Assembly: GCF_021341785.1 (NCBI RefSeq)
Contig: NZ_JAJTTF010000005.1
Span: 266,520-330,519 of the forward strand
Length of the DNA: 64,000 nt
From: Microbacterium sp. Au-Mic1
GTDB lineage: Bacteria; Actinomycetota; Actinomycetes; Actinomycetales; Microbacteriaceae
Direction of reading: 5' to 3'
The stretch's first letter is position 1. Each line of letters begins with the position of its first letter. Of this stretch, positions 16,824-25,575 are shown piece after piece. A program made the position numbers and the translations under genes. Under the pieces are notes generated by a model, which made no database searches, was not told where the DNA came from, and saw nothing but the letters and a program-made list of their open reading frames with translations.

Positions 16824-17867
16824 GTGCGGAAAGTGACGCTGGCCGATGTCTCGGCTGCGGCTGGAGTCGGTGTCGCGACGGTGTCCCGTGCGCTCGGCGA
16901 TCATCCCGACGTGAGCCAAGTCACTCGTGACCGGGTGCGCACGATCGCGAGGGAACTGGGCTATCGCCCGTCCGTCGCTGCGCGGGCGTTGCGCTCCGGG
17001 GGATACCAGGCGATCAGCGTCGTCGTCCCGGACGCCGCCTGGGGCTGGTGGGAGCCCGTGGTGCGGGCTGCGTTCGCGGCCGCCGCCGAGGAGGGCTACC
17101 AACTGCTCGTGCACCCTGTGGCGGGCGCTGCGGGCGGAGCGGCGTCCGTCGTGCGGAGCCTGGCGAACGTGCCCACCGAAGGTGTCGTGGTGATCAGCGT
17201 GCCCGATCAGGACGGAGTGCGCCGAGCCTGCGACGATGCCGCGCTCTCCGCCGTCGCCATCGACGACACCAGCCGGACGGTGCGGTTCCCCACGGTCTCC
17301 GTGGCCAACCGGCACGGCGCGCGTGAGGTGGTGCGCCATTTGATCGCCCAGGGGCGGCGCCGCATCGCGATGCTCGTCACCGACTTCAACTCAGCGGATG
17401 TCGCGAACTGGGGTGACGGGCTGTTCGTGGACGAGCGCCTCGCCGGGTACCGGGACGCGCTCGAGGAAGCCGGAGTCGCCTTCGATGAGGCGCTCGTGAT
17501 CCCTTGCGCGTCGCCCTTCGACGAGACCGCCAAGGAGTGGCCCGAGCTGCGCCGCGCCCTGGCCGACGGCCTGGGGGTCGACGCGGTGTTCTGCGTCGCC
17601 GATCTGATGGCTGTCGCGGCGATCCGCTCGGTGCGGGCCGAAGGGCTGCGTGTCCCCGAGGACGTGTCCATCGCGGGATTCGACGACGAGCGTGCTGCGT
17701 TGCTGACGGACCCGCCGTTGACCACGGTGCGGCAGCCGTACGAGCAGATGGGGCGGCTCGCCGTGGAGCTGCTGCTGCGGAGCATTCGCGGCGATGAGCT
17801 CGACGAGAGCCGCATCGAGATCGAGCCGACGCTCGTCGTTCGCGAGTCGACGGCGGTGGCACGCTGA
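16824..17867 (+). CDS. LacI family transcriptional regulator
   Basis: 347-aa sugar-responsive repressor. The HTH is at residues 4-25 (TLADVSAAAGVGVATVSRAL), followed by the hinge helix and a periplasmic-binding-protein-like effector domain (about 60-340) with the usual SIAGFDDE near the C-terminal half. The GTG start has AAGGGG upstream. Divergent from the MFS/GH3 operon with two operators between, so it most likely represses that operon and itself until a glycoside or its product binds. Confidence 0.93.
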   Translation: MRKVTLADVSAAAGVGVATVSRALGDHPDVSQVTRDRVRTIARELGYRPSVAARALRSGGYQAISVVVPDAAWGWWEPVVRAAFAAAAEEGYQLLVHPVAGAAGGAASVVRSLANVPTEGVVVISVPDQDGVRRACDDAALSAVAIDDTSRTVRFPTVSVANRHGAREVVRHLIAQGRRRIAMLVTDFNSADVANWGDGLFVDERLAGYRDALEEAGVAFDEALVIPCASPFDETAKEWPELRRALADGLGVDAVFCVADLMAVAAIRSVRAEGLRVPEDVSIAGFDDERAALLTDPPLTTVRQPYEQMGRLAVELLLRSIRGDELDESRIEIEPTLVVRESTAVAR

Positions 17868-17905
17868 CGGCGATCGCGCCGACACGCCCGGGTTCGGATC
17901 CGTGC

Positions 17906-18030
17906 TAGAGTAGCTCTTTGTCTGCGCACACTCCTGTGCGCAGTTCGTGTGCCTCCCCCTCCATGCCGAGCGATCGGGCGGGGGAGAGGCGTGCAGACAA
18001 GGGATCTTGGGTGAGGCCGTCCGGCCTCAC
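17906..18030 (+). promoter_or_regulatory. Promoter and structured leader of rpmB operon
   Basis: A possible -10 TAGAGT lies at 17906-17911; the -35 is unclear. The leader then holds a perfect 9-bp hairpin (17922-17930 with 17935-17943, CTCC loop). An alternative long-range pairing uses 17918-17925 with 17993-18000 (TTGTCTGC/GCAGACAA). A perfect 9-bp hairpin at 18011-18030 ends just before the ribosome site. Overlapping pairings suggest a regulated leader, perhaps autogenous control by a ribosomal protein. Confidence 0.5.
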
Positions 18031-18048
18031 GGTAGAGAAGGAGTCATC

Positions 18049-18285
18049 ATGGCAGCAGTGTGCCAGGTGACCGGAGCAGTTCCCGGTTTCGGTCACAACA
18101 TCTCGCACTCGCACCGTCGGACGAAGCGCCGCTTCGACCCGAACGTGCAGAAGAAGACCTATTTCGTTCCGTCGCTGGGTCGCAAGATCACGCTGAACGT
18201 GTCCGCCAAGGGCATCAAGGTGATCGACGCCCGGGGCATCGAGAAGGTTGTCGCGGACCTCCAGGCGAAGGGTGTGAAGCTCTAA
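18049..18285 (+). CDS. rpmB: 50S ribosomal protein L28
   Basis: 78-aa ribosomal protein of the large subunit. The sequence opens MAAVCQVTG and contains the family motif [13 protein letters not shown] and ISPLGRKI-like VPSLGRKI. It has a single Cys and lacks the CxxC pairs of zinc-binding L28, so it is a C-minus form. The start has GAGAAGGAG upstream. It overlaps rpmG by 1 bp in an rpmB-rpmG-rpsN operon. In mycobacteria such C-minus sets are Zur-repressed, but no Zur box is visible here. Confidence 0.97.
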   Translation: MAAVCQVTGAVPGFGHNISHSHRRTKRRFDPNVQKKTYFVPSLGRKITLNVSAKGIKVIDARGIEKVVADLQAKGVKL

Positions 18286-18455
18286 TGGCCAAGAAGGCAC
18301 AGGACATCCGTCCGATCATCAAGCTGCGTTCGACCGCGGGCACGGGGTACACCTACGTGACCAAGAAGAACCGCCGCAACACCCCCGACCGCCTCGTGCT
18401 GAAGAAGTACGACCCGGTGGTTCGCAAGCACGTCGAATTCCGAGAGGAGCGTTGA
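18285..18455 (+). CDS. rpmG: 50S ribosomal protein L33
   Basis: 56-aa ribosomal protein with the family core [19 protein letters not shown] and KKYDP. No cysteines, so it is the zinc-independent (C-minus) form. Its ATG overlaps the rpmB stop codon, which implies translational coupling. It is too short for many gene finders but is unambiguous. Confidence 0.97.
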   Translation: MAKKAQDIRPIIKLRSTAGTGYTYVTKKNRRNTPDRLVLKKYDPVVRKHVEFREER

Positions 18456-18458
18456 TCC

Positions 18459-18764
18459 ATGGCTAAGAAGAGCAAGATCGCGCGCAACGAGCAGCGCAAG
18501 GTCGTCGTCGAGCGTTACGCCGAGCGTCGTGCCGAGCTGAAGAAGACCCTGGTCGACCCGAACGCGACCGAGGAGGCCCGCGAGGCCGCCCGCGTCGGTC
18601 TGCAGAAGCTTCCGCGCAACGCGTCGCCGGCCCGCGTCCGTTCGCGCGACGCCATCGACGGCCGCCCCCGCGGTGTCCTCACGAAGTTCGGCATCTCGCG
18701 TGTCCGCTTCCGTGACATGGCGCACCGTGGCGAGCTGCCCGGCGTGACCAAGTCGAGCTGGTAA
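18459..18764 (+). CDS. rpsN: 30S ribosomal protein S14
   Basis: 101-aa S14 of the long, zinc-independent class: the CxxC pairs of short S14 are absent and the family core [22 protein letters not shown] and [18 protein letters not shown] are intact. It follows rpmG after 3 bp with GAGAGGAG upstream. A strong terminator closes the operon 30 bp after the stop. Confidence 0.97.
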   Translation: MAKKSKIARNEQRKVVVERYAERRAELKKTLVDPNATEEAREAARVGLQKLPRNASPARVRSRDAIDGRPRGVLTKFGISRVRFRDMAHRGELPGVTKSSW

Positions 18765-18793
18765 GCAGTCTTCTTCCCTGAGTTCAGGGAATC

Positions 18794-18823
18794 AGGGGCG
18801 GGGATCTTCGGATCCCCGCCCCT
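18794..18823 (+). terminator. Terminator of rpmB-rpmG-rpsN
   Basis: Perfect 13-bp stem AGGGGCGGGGATC/GATCCCCGCCCCT with a TTCG tetraloop, followed by TCTG. The very stable hairpin right after rpsN supports intrinsic termination. Confidence 0.9.
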
Positions 18824-19029
18824 TCTGCATGTCGGGATTCCGGATCCGACCTGTGACTGGAGTGACGGATGAGGCGCGACACGCCGCCGCAAAACGTCAA
18901 AACCCGCGAAATGACGCGGAAAACCGGGGTTTGGTTGATACATTCAAGGCGGTCGTTCGACCAACGGGGGGCATCCGCCCATCCGGAACTCTGATACGAA
19001 GCGACGGGATCCCGTCGCTGGAGGATGAA

Positions 19030-19317
19030 ATGGCTGACAAGTCCATCACCAAGACCGAGCTCGTCGCGAGCATCGCCAGCGCCACCGGCCAGAGCCAGGC
19101 TGCCGTCTCCGGCGTTCTCGACGCCCTGTTCGCCACGGTCTCGGACGCTGTTGCCAAGGGCAGCAAGGTCTCGATCCCGGGCTGGATCTCCTTCGAGCAG
19201 GTCGCGACCGCCGCCCGCACGGGCCGCAACCCGCAGACCGGCGCCGAGATCAAGATCCCGGCCGGCAAGCGCGTCAAGGTGACCGCCGGTTCCAAGCTCA
19301 AGGCTGCCGTCAAGTAA
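19030..19317 (+). CDS. HU family nucleoid-associated protein
   Basis: 95-aa histone-like DNA-binding protein. Typical HU features: TKTELVASIASATGQSQAAV helices, then SIPGWISFEQVATAARTGRNPQTGAEIKIPA, the beta-arm that wraps DNA. It lacks the long Lys/Ala-rich C-terminal tail of mycobacterial HupB. ATG 19030 is preceded by CTGGAGGATG. It is monocistronic, with its own terminator. Confidence 0.95.
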   Translation: MADKSITKTELVASIASATGQSQAAVSGVLDALFATVSDAVAKGSKVSIPGWISFEQVATAARTGRNPQTGAEIKIPAGKRVKVTAGSKLKAAVK

Positions 19318-19333
19318 TTCGGCTCCGCCTCGC

Positions 19334-19363
19334 AAGGCCGCCCCTCCCCGGAGGGGCGGCCTT
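19334..19363 (+). terminator. Terminator of the HU gene
   Basis: Perfect 14-bp stem AAGGCCGCCCCTCC/GGAGGGGCGGCCTT with a CC loop, 16 bp after the stop codon, followed by TCG. Confidence 0.9.
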
Positions 19364-19432
19364 TCGCGTGCACCGGCTCTGCTGCGCCGTTGGGTTCTGT
19401 GGGCGCGAAGGTTGCCGGCGCACGATGCCACT

Positions 19433-19520
19433 TTGGGGCGCACTTCTCCCGTTCGGGGCGCGTGAGGAGCGGGGAACGCGGCGTACGGCGCCCCAAAACG
19501 AGGGGATGCGCCCCGAGAAC
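19433..19520. repeat. Inverted quartet of GGGGCGC motifs
   Basis: Two GGGGCGC motifs 20 bp apart (at 19435 and 19455) face two GCGCCCC motifs also 20 bp apart (19488 and 19508). Each arm reads GGGGCGCA, 12 bases, GGGGCGC when seen in the same orientation, so the whole is an imperfect inverted repeat of about 88 bp in a gene-free stretch. Confidence 0.6.
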
Positions 19521-19586
19521 TGGGTGCGAGCGTCGGGCGAGCCCGCTCCCGGCAGACCCCGAGCGACAGCGGAATAGGCTGGAGGG

Positions 19587-21770
19587 GTGAATCGCCCCGC
19601 CACCGGGGTCCGCCCCGAGACCGGGTCGGATGCCGCCCGCTCCGCCCTGCCCGCCGGATCCCCGACCCTGCGCATCGCCGGTCCCGTGATCCTCATCGGG
19701 GCCGCGATCCTCGCCGTCGTCGCCGGGCTCGCTTTCGGCGGGGGCGCGGCGCCGAACCTGCTGCTCGATCCCGGACCCGTGGTGCGCTGGGGCCTGCCCG
19801 TCGTGAAGACGATCAGCAACCTGGGCGCGGCGGCGATGCTCGGATCCCTGGTGCTGGCGCTCTTCTCGTTGCGCAGCGGGGCGCGGTCGTTCGAGATCGC
19901 GCTGGACACCGCGTCCATCGGCGCCGCGGTCTACACCGTGGCGAGCGCCGTGGCGGGCCTGTTCACGTTCCTGCAGACCCTCGGCGTGAAGCTCAGCGCG
20001 GGGCCCGAGTTCGGCGCGCAACTGGGCCGGTTCCTGCTGGAACTGCCCCTCGGTCAGGCGTGGCTGATGACGGTTCTCGCGGGCGCCGTCATCACGATCG
20101 CCGCCTTCGCCTTCCGCGGCTGGACCGCCACACTGCTCACGGCGATCCTCGCCGCCGCCTCGTTCATCCCGCTCGCGACGCAGGGGCACGCGGGCGAGCT
20201 CAGCGGCCACGACGCCGCCGTGAACTCGCTGCTGCTGCACACGATCGGCGCCGCGGTGTGGATCGGCGGCCTCGTGCTGCTGATCGTGCTGCGCGGATCC
20301 CGCAGCGAACTCGCCGAGACCGGACGCTCCGGCGCGAGCACCGCCGTGGCGAAGAACGCGGCCAAGAGCGGCGCGAAGACCGCGGTGACGCCCGGAGCGA
20401 AGGGCGCACACAAGTCGGCGGGCGCGAAGAAGACCAAGGGCGCCCTCACGTTCGCAGCCGTCGTGCGCCGCTACTCCTCCCTCGCTCTCGCCGCCTACGT
20501 CGTGGTGGCGGTCTCGGGCGTCGCGCGATCCATCGTCGCGGTGGGCGACTGGGCCGGCCTGCTTACGCCCTACGGCGGCCTCATCGTCGCCAAGGCGATC
20601 GTGCTGATCCTGCTCGGCGCGCTCGGCGCCCGCTACCGCACCCGGCTCATCCCGAAGCTCGAGGCGGGCGGATCCGGCCCGTTCTGGACGCTGGTCCTCC
20701 TGGAGCTGGCGCTCATGGGGATCGCCTCCGGCCTCGCCACGGCGCTGTCCCGCACCGCTCCGCCCACCGGACTCGAGGTGGCGACCGTGCGCACACCGGC
20801 CGAGATCCTCACCGGCTCCCCGCTGCCGCCGGAGCTGACGCCGATCCGCTGGATCACCGCGTGGAACATCGACCTCATCTGGGCGGTCGCGGCCGCGTTC
20901 GGCATCGTGCTCTACGTGCTCGGGGTGCTGCGGCTGCGCAGGCGCGGCGACGCCTGGCCGATCCACCGCACGGTCTTCTGGATCCTGGGGATGCTGGGTC
21001 TGGTGTGGGTCACCGGGGGCGCGATCAACGCGTACCAGGAGACGCTGTTCAGCGTGCACATGCTCGGGCACATGATGCTGTCCATGGCGATCCCGCTGCT
21101 GCTCGTCGCCGGTGCCCCGGTCACCCTGGCCCTGCGTGCGATCGACAAGCGCGATGACGGCACCAGGGGCGGACGGGAGTGGATCCTGTGGGCCGTGCAC
21201 TCGCCGTTCTCGCGTGTGGTCACCAATCCGTTCGTGGCGGCGGCGATCTTCGTGCTGTCGCTGTGGGCGTTCTACTTCACCGACCTTGTGCGCTGGGCCA
21301 TGACCGATCACATCGGGCACGAGTGGATGACGATGCACTTCCTCATCTCGGGGTACCTGTTCGTGCTCAGCCTGATCGGGGTGGATCCGGTTCCGCGGCG
21401 GCTGCCCTATGCGGGGCGCCTCATCACGCTCATCGCCGTGATGGCCACGCACGCGTTCTTCGGCATGGCGATCATGATGCAGTCGGGCCTGATGGTCGCC
21501 GAGTGGTTCGGATCCATGGGCCGCACCTGGGGAGCGACGCCGCTGCAGGACCAGTACGTGGGCGGCGGCGTGGCGTGGTCGGTGGGGGAGATCCCCACCC
21601 TGATCCTCGCCATCACGGTCGCGATCCAGTGGAGCCGCAGCGACGCGAAGGTGCAGAAGCGCCAGGATCGTGCCGCCGACCGCACCGGCGATGCCGAACT
21701 CGAGGAGTACAACGCGCGGCTCGCCGAGCTCGCCGAGAAGGACGCCAGGGCCGCCGCGCGCGGGCGCTGA
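19587..21770 (+). CDS. CopD domain / CtaG (caa3-type assembly) fusion protein
   Basis: 727-aa polytopic membrane protein. The N-terminal half (to about residue 400) has the CopD copper-resistance domain with about eight helices; the C-terminal half (about 430-690) is the caa3_CtaG domain linked to copper delivery to cytochrome c oxidase. Conserved His residues lie in helices (HAGELSGHD, HMLGHMMLS, HIGHEWMTMHFLISG). A Lys/Ala/Gly-rich cytoplasmic insert (about 247-288) interrupts CopD. The C-tail is charged. This fusion is common in Actinobacteria. GTG start with GGAGG upstream. Confidence 0.92.
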   Translation: MNRPATGVRPETGSDAARSALPAGSPTLRIAGPVILIGAAILAVVAGLAFGGGAAPNLLLDPGPVVRWGLPVVKTISNLGAAAMLGSLVLALFSLRSGARSFEIALDTASIGAAVYTVASAVAGLFTFLQTLGVKLSAGPEFGAQLGRFLLELPLGQAWLMTVLAGAVITIAAFAFRGWTATLLTAILAAASFIPLATQGHAGELSGHDAAVNSLLLHTIGAAVWIGGLVLLIVLRGSRSELAETGRSGASTAVAKNAAKSGAKTAVTPGAKGAHKSAGAKKTKGALTFAAVVRRYSSLALAAYVVVAVSGVARSIVAVGDWAGLLTPYGGLIVAKAIVLILLGALGARYRTRLIPKLEAGGSGPFWTLVLLELALMGIASGLATALSRTAPPTGLEVATVRTPAEILTGSPLPPELTPIRWITAWNIDLIWAVAAAFGIVLYVLGVLRLRRRGDAWPIHRTVFWILGMLGLVWVTGGAINAYQETLFSVHMLGHMMLSMAIPLLLVAGAPVTLALRAIDKRDDGTRGGREWILWAVHSPFSRVVTNPFVAAAIFVLSLWAFYFTDLVRWAMTDHIGHEWMTMHFLISGYLFVLSLIGVDPVPRRLPYAGRLITLIAVMATHAFFGMAIMMQSGLMVAEWFGSMGRTWGATPLQDQYVGGGVAWSVGEIPTLILAITVAIQWSRSDAKVQKRQDRAADRTGDAELEEYNARLAELAEKDARAAARGR

Positions 21771-21780
21771 GGCACCCACG

Positions 21781-21874
21781 GGGTCGTTGAGCGAGCGAAG
21801 CGAGACGAAACGCGGCACCCCGGCAGGGCACCGCGTTTCGTCTCGGTCGCCTTCGGCGTCCTCGCTCAACGACC
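21781..21874. repeat. GGTCGTTGAGCGAG/CTCGCTCAACGACC intergenic repeat, copy 2
   Basis: A 94-bp near-palindrome. GGGTCGTTGAGCGAG and CGAGACGAAACGCGG on the left match CCGCGTTTCGTCTCGGTC and CTCGCTCAACGACC on the right. It lies between two convergent genes, so it may also act as a bidirectional terminator. Confidence 0.8.
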
Positions 21875-21889
21875 ACCTGCGGGGCGGGC

Positions 21890-23008
21890 TCAGCCCTCGG
21901 AGCCGGGCGGCGGGGCGGACTGCTCGGGCGAGGTGATGCTGATCGAGGCGGACCCGTCGGGCAGGAACCGGATCGTCCCGTCCACCTCGAACGGCACGTC
22001 CTGGTCTACGTGCGACACGGATCCGTCGTAGAGCGACTTCACGTCGAGCTGGATGTGCGCGGTGGCGGGCGTCGCTGCGATCTTCCACCCCTCGCCATCG
22101 GGCTGCAGCGTGATCTCTGGCCCCTTGACCATGCTCCAGGTGGGGCCGTCGATGACCCGGTTGGGCACGGTCTGACCGAACGGGCAGCCGGTGGGCTGCA
22201 GCACATGCTGCGTCGTGCACTGCGCCAGGAAGTCGTCGACCCGCTGCTGCACGACCTTGACGAAGGCGTCGGTGGGCGCGGCCTGCACATCCAGCGGCAC
22301 GTCGGCGAGCGGTTTGTCGGCGAGCACGCCGATGCCGGTGGCCGTCGCGGTGGCGGTCTTCACCGACACCGAGTAGAGCCCCGGGGAGAACACCAGCATC
22401 GGGACCGGGTCGAGTGCTGACGAGTCCGCCCCCTGCGCGGCGACCTGACGGCGGTCGAGTTCGAAGTCGTTCACGAAGAACCGGTCGGATCCGCGCACGG
22501 TGAGCGAGATCACGGCGAGCGGGCTCTGCGCGAACTCCCACGCGGGTGCGACGCCGATCCAGCCGTCCTGCGCGATGCGGAAGGTGGAGGACCCGGGGTG
22601 GCCCCCGGCCTTGTACGTCACGGTGACCGACGTGGCGTTGCCGTCGGCGTGCTCGTCGGTCACGGTGATGTCGGTGAGTGTGCCGAGGGCGTCATGGCGC
22701 AGCAGGGCATCGGAGGCGGCCCGGAACGTGTCGCTGTCGAGGTCGCCGTGAGAGAGGGCGACGCCGGGCAGGCGCAGCGCGTCGGCCGCGCGACCTTCGC
22801 TGAGCAGCGTGAGATAGCGCGTGACGAAGGCGGAGGGGCTGTAGAACTGGCGGTAGACGGTGAGCCCGCCGGCCGCGAGCGCGGCGGCGAGGACGACGCC
22901 GACGACCGCGAGCAGCGTGAGGTCCGACCAGAGCGAGGCACGGCGACGCGCACTCCGCGCCCGGCGCGACCGCACGCCTGGCGTCAGCACCCCCGCCGAC
23001 TGCACCAT
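21890..23008 (-). CDS. Membrane-anchored secreted protein, unknown function
   Basis: 372-aa protein not recognised as a named family. An Arg-rich cytoplasmic N-terminus is followed by one membrane helix (about 28-50), then an extracytoplasmic part of small alpha/beta domains. A conserved-looking motif CTTQHVLQPTGCPFG (about 265-280) holds two Cys that may form a disulfide; similar C...P.GCPF motifs occur in actinobacterial envelope proteins. The C-terminus is Ser/Pro-rich. It converges with the CopD/CtaG gene across the repeat element. Confidence 0.75.
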   Translation of the reverse strand: MVQSAGVLTPGVRSRRARSARRRASLWSDLTLLAVVGVVLAAALAAGGLTVYRQFYSPSAFVTRYLTLLSEGRAADALRLPGVALSHGDLDSDTFRAASDALLRHDALGTLTDITVTDEHADGNATSVTVTYKAGGHPGSSTFRIAQDGWIGVAPAWEFAQSPLAVISLTVRGSDRFFVNDFELDRRQVAAQGADSSALDPVPMLVFSPGLYSVSVKTATATATGIGVLADKPLADVPLDVQAAPTDAFVKVVQQRVDDFLAQCTTQHVLQPTGCPFGQTVPNRVIDGPTWSMVKGPEITLQPDGEGWKIAATPATAHIQLDVKSLYDGSVSHVDQDVPFEVDGTIRFLPDGSASISITSPEQSAPPPGSEG

Positions 23009-23094
23009 GTGCGCCAGTCTACGAAAGCCCGCCTGCGGGAACCCCGAATGCGCGACCGCCGGAGAAAGTCGCGCGCCGGTAGAATTCGAGGACC

Positions 23095-24480
23095 GTGAGC
23101 ACGCCGACCCTCTCCGCCGAACAGGAAGAACTGTTCCGACTGATCGAGGACTCCCGCGAGCACGTGTTCATCACGGGACGCGCCGGCACGGGCAAGTCGA
23201 CGCTGCTGCAGCACTTCGCGTACAACACGCAGAAGCAGATCGCCGTCTGCGCGCCCACGGGCGTCGCGGCGCTGAACGTCGAGGGGCAGACGATCCATTC
23301 GCTGTTCCGGCTGCCCATCGGCCTCATCGCCGACAGCGAGATCGACCAGTCGGATGCGACCCGCAAGATCCTGAACGCGATCGACACGCTCGTGATCGAC
23401 GAGGTCTCGATGGTCAACGCGGATCTGATGGACGCGATCGACCGATCGCTGCGCCAGGCGCGCGGGCGGCGGGCCGAGGCGTTCGGCGGTGTGCAGGTGG
23501 TGATGTTCGGGGATCCGTATCAGCTGGCGCCGGTGCCGCCGCGCGGTGACGAGCTGCGCTACATCCAGGACCACTACCGCTCGTTCTGGTTCTTCGACGC
23601 CAAGGTCTGGACCGGCGGCGAGGCCACCGACGGGCTGCTCGACATCGGCACGCACGGCGCGACGCTGCACGTGCGCGAGCTCGTGCACATCCACCGGCAG
23701 TCCGACGCGGGGTTCAAGGCGATGCTGAACGCGGTCCGCTACGGCCGGGTGACCGCCGAGATCGCGGGCGCGCTCAACGACGCGGGCGCGAGAACCCCGC
23801 CCGAGCCGGCGCCGGGCGAGATCCCGATGATCACACTCGCCACGCGCAACGACATCGTGAACGGCATCAACGCCCGCCATCTCGCGGCGCTGCCCGGCAA
23901 GGTGCAGAAGGCCAAGGCCGACATCTCCGGCGACTTCGGCCGCGGCGAGGCCAACTATCCGGCCGACCAGGAGCTGCAGCTCAAGGAGGGCGCGCAGGTG
24001 ATGTTCCTGCGCAACGACATCTCCGCGATGCCGGATCCGCCGCGCTGGGTGAACGGAACGATCGGCACCGTGGTGCGCATCCTCGGCGACGCCGTGCGGG
24101 TGGAGATCGACGGCGAGGAGGTCGATGTCGAGCCCGCCGTCTGGGAGCGCTACCGCTACATCTACAACCCCGGCACCAAGACGCTCTCGCGAGAGGTGGT
24201 CGCGGAGTTCACCCAGTTCCCGCTGCGGCTCGCGTGGGCGGTCACGATCCACAAGTCGCAGGGCAAGACCTACGACCGGGCGATCGTGGACCTCGGATCC
24301 GGCGCGTTCGCCCCGGGGCAGACGTACGTCGCGCTGTCGCGGCTGACCTCGCTGGAGGGTCTGTATCTGTCCCGTCCGTTGCGCCCCCGCGACATCCGCG
24401 TCGACGAGGACGTGCGCCGCTTCATGCGCGTCGCGTGGGAGGCCCGCCAGGGCGACTCCACGCCGCAGGTCGGGTCCTAG
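23095..24480 (+). CDS. PIF1-like superfamily 1 DNA helicase
   Basis: 461-aa ATPase related to PIF1/RecD2 helicases. Walker A is GRAGTGKST (about 27-35), followed by APTGVAALN (motif Ia), VIDEVSMV (motif II), FGDPYQLAPVPP (motif III), and near the C-terminus TIHKSQGKTYDRAIVDLG and YVALSRLTSLEGLYL (motifs V-VI). All core SF1 motifs are intact. Its role is probably DNA unwinding in repair or replication; no accessory domain is visible. GTG start with GAGGA upstream. Confidence 0.9.
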   Translation: MSTPTLSAEQEELFRLIEDSREHVFITGRAGTGKSTLLQHFAYNTQKQIAVCAPTGVAALNVEGQTIHSLFRLPIGLIADSEIDQSDATRKILNAIDTLVIDEVSMVNADLMDAIDRSLRQARGRRAEAFGGVQVVMFGDPYQLAPVPPRGDELRYIQDHYRSFWFFDAKVWTGGEATDGLLDIGTHGATLHVRELVHIHRQSDAGFKAMLNAVRYGRVTAEIAGALNDAGARTPPEPAPGEIPMITLATRNDIVNGINARHLAALPGKVQKAKADISGDFGRGEANYPADQELQLKEGAQVMFLRNDISAMPDPPRWVNGTIGTVVRILGDAVRVEIDGEEVDVEPAVWERYRYIYNPGTKTLSREVVAEFTQFPLRLAWAVTIHKSQGKTYDRAIVDLGSGAFAPGQTYVALSRLTSLEGLYLSRPLRPRDIRVDEDVRRFMRVAWEARQGDSTPQVGS

Positions 24481-24487
24481 GCCGCGC

Positions 24488-25564
24488 ATGCGACACGACG
24501 GGTCAGGCGGTCGCGCCGGATCAGGCCGACGAGATCCGGATCCGCCTGATCGCGTGCGATCGCGGACAGTCGCAGCGGCGGTCCTGCTGCTCGTCGCGGT
24601 CGGGGTCGCGGTGATGCTCGTGTGGCCGCAGGCGCTCGGCGCGCAACGCGTCGTCGGTGTGGCACAGCTGATCGCGTTCCGGGCGCCGCTGGCACTCGGG
24701 CTGGCCGTCGTCGCGGCGGTCACCGGCGCCGTGGTGCTGCTGATGCGCCGTCGGGCGGTGCGGCTGCGGCGCATGCTGGTCGCGTTCACGGCGGTCGTCG
24801 CGCTCGCCGCGGGCGGGAACGCGGCAGTGCTCTTCGCCCGCGGCACGGCGGCCGGCGGGACGAGGGGCCTGGGCAACGGCGATCTGACCGTGCTGGTGTG
24901 GAACACCCAGGGCGGTGCCACATCGCCCGCCGAGGTCGCCGAGCTCGTGCTCTCCACGGGGGCCGAGGTGGTCAGCCTGCCCGAGATGGATGACGATGCC
25001 GCCGCCGAGGTCGCGCGGCGGGCGACCGCCGGGGGGATCCCTATGACGGCTGCCACCACCCGAGCCGTCGCCGAGACGTCGGAGCCGTCGTGGATCCCGA
25101 CCTCGTTGCTCGTCGCCGACCGCCGAGGCGCGTACCGGCTCGACGCCTCGGCGGGCACGACCCGCGGGCTGCCGAGCGGAGTGTGGCGGCCGGTGGACGG
25201 ATCAGGCCCTGTCATCGTCGCCGCTCACCCCGCCGCGCCGCTCACCGACGGCATGGACGACTGGCGCGCCGGTCTGGACTGGGTCCGCGCGCAGTGCCAG
25301 GGGATCGGGCCCGAGCTGATCCTCGCCGGCGACCTCAACGCCACGGTGGATCATCTCGACGTCGGCGACTGCCGTGACGCCGCGACCGAAGCGCATGCCG
25401 CGGCGACCGGCACCTGGCCGGCCACGATGCCGGCGTGGCTCGCCGCGTCGATCGATCATGTGCTCGTCGGATCCGCCTGGCACGTGCGCGAGGTGCGGGT
25501 GGTCGACGCGACCGGCGGAACCGACCACCGGGCGCTGGTCGCCGTGCTGGTGCGGCACGACTGA
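24488..25564 (+). CDS. Endonuclease/exonuclease/phosphatase family membrane protein
   Basis: 358-aa protein with about three N-terminal membrane helices (residues 20-125) and a C-terminal EEP-fold domain outside the membrane. EEP motifs are visible: VLVWNTQGG, SLPEMD with the metal-binding Glu, ILAGDLNAT, IDHVLVG and the final TDHRALVAV with the catalytic Asp-His. The layout matches anchored EEP proteins common in Microbacterium; the substrate (nucleic acid, phospholipid or other phosphodiester) is unknown. It follows the helicase gene by 7 bp. Confidence 0.88.
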   Translation: MRHDGSGGRAGSGRRDPDPPDRVRSRTVAAAVLLLVAVGVAVMLVWPQALGAQRVVGVAQLIAFRAPLALGLAVVAAVTGAVVLLMRRRAVRLRRMLVAFTAVVALAAGGNAAVLFARGTAAGGTRGLGNGDLTVLVWNTQGGATSPAEVAELVLSTGAEVVSLPEMDDDAAAEVARRATAGGIPMTAATTRAVAETSEPSWIPTSLLVADRRGAYRLDASAGTTRGLPSGVWRPVDGSGPVIVAAHPAAPLTDGMDDWRAGLDWVRAQCQGIGPELILAGDLNATVDHLDVGDCRDAATEAHAAATGTWPATMPAWLAASIDHVLVGSAWHVREVRVVDATGGTDHRALVAVLVRHD

Positions 25565-25575
25565 TCCGGTGAGAG

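Noticed and set aside
18897..22541. A 1214-codon minus-strand open frame across HU and CopD/CtaG
   Set aside because: It covers two well-supported genes, two terminators and the GGGGCGC repeat, and its product is low-complexity Arg/Gln.
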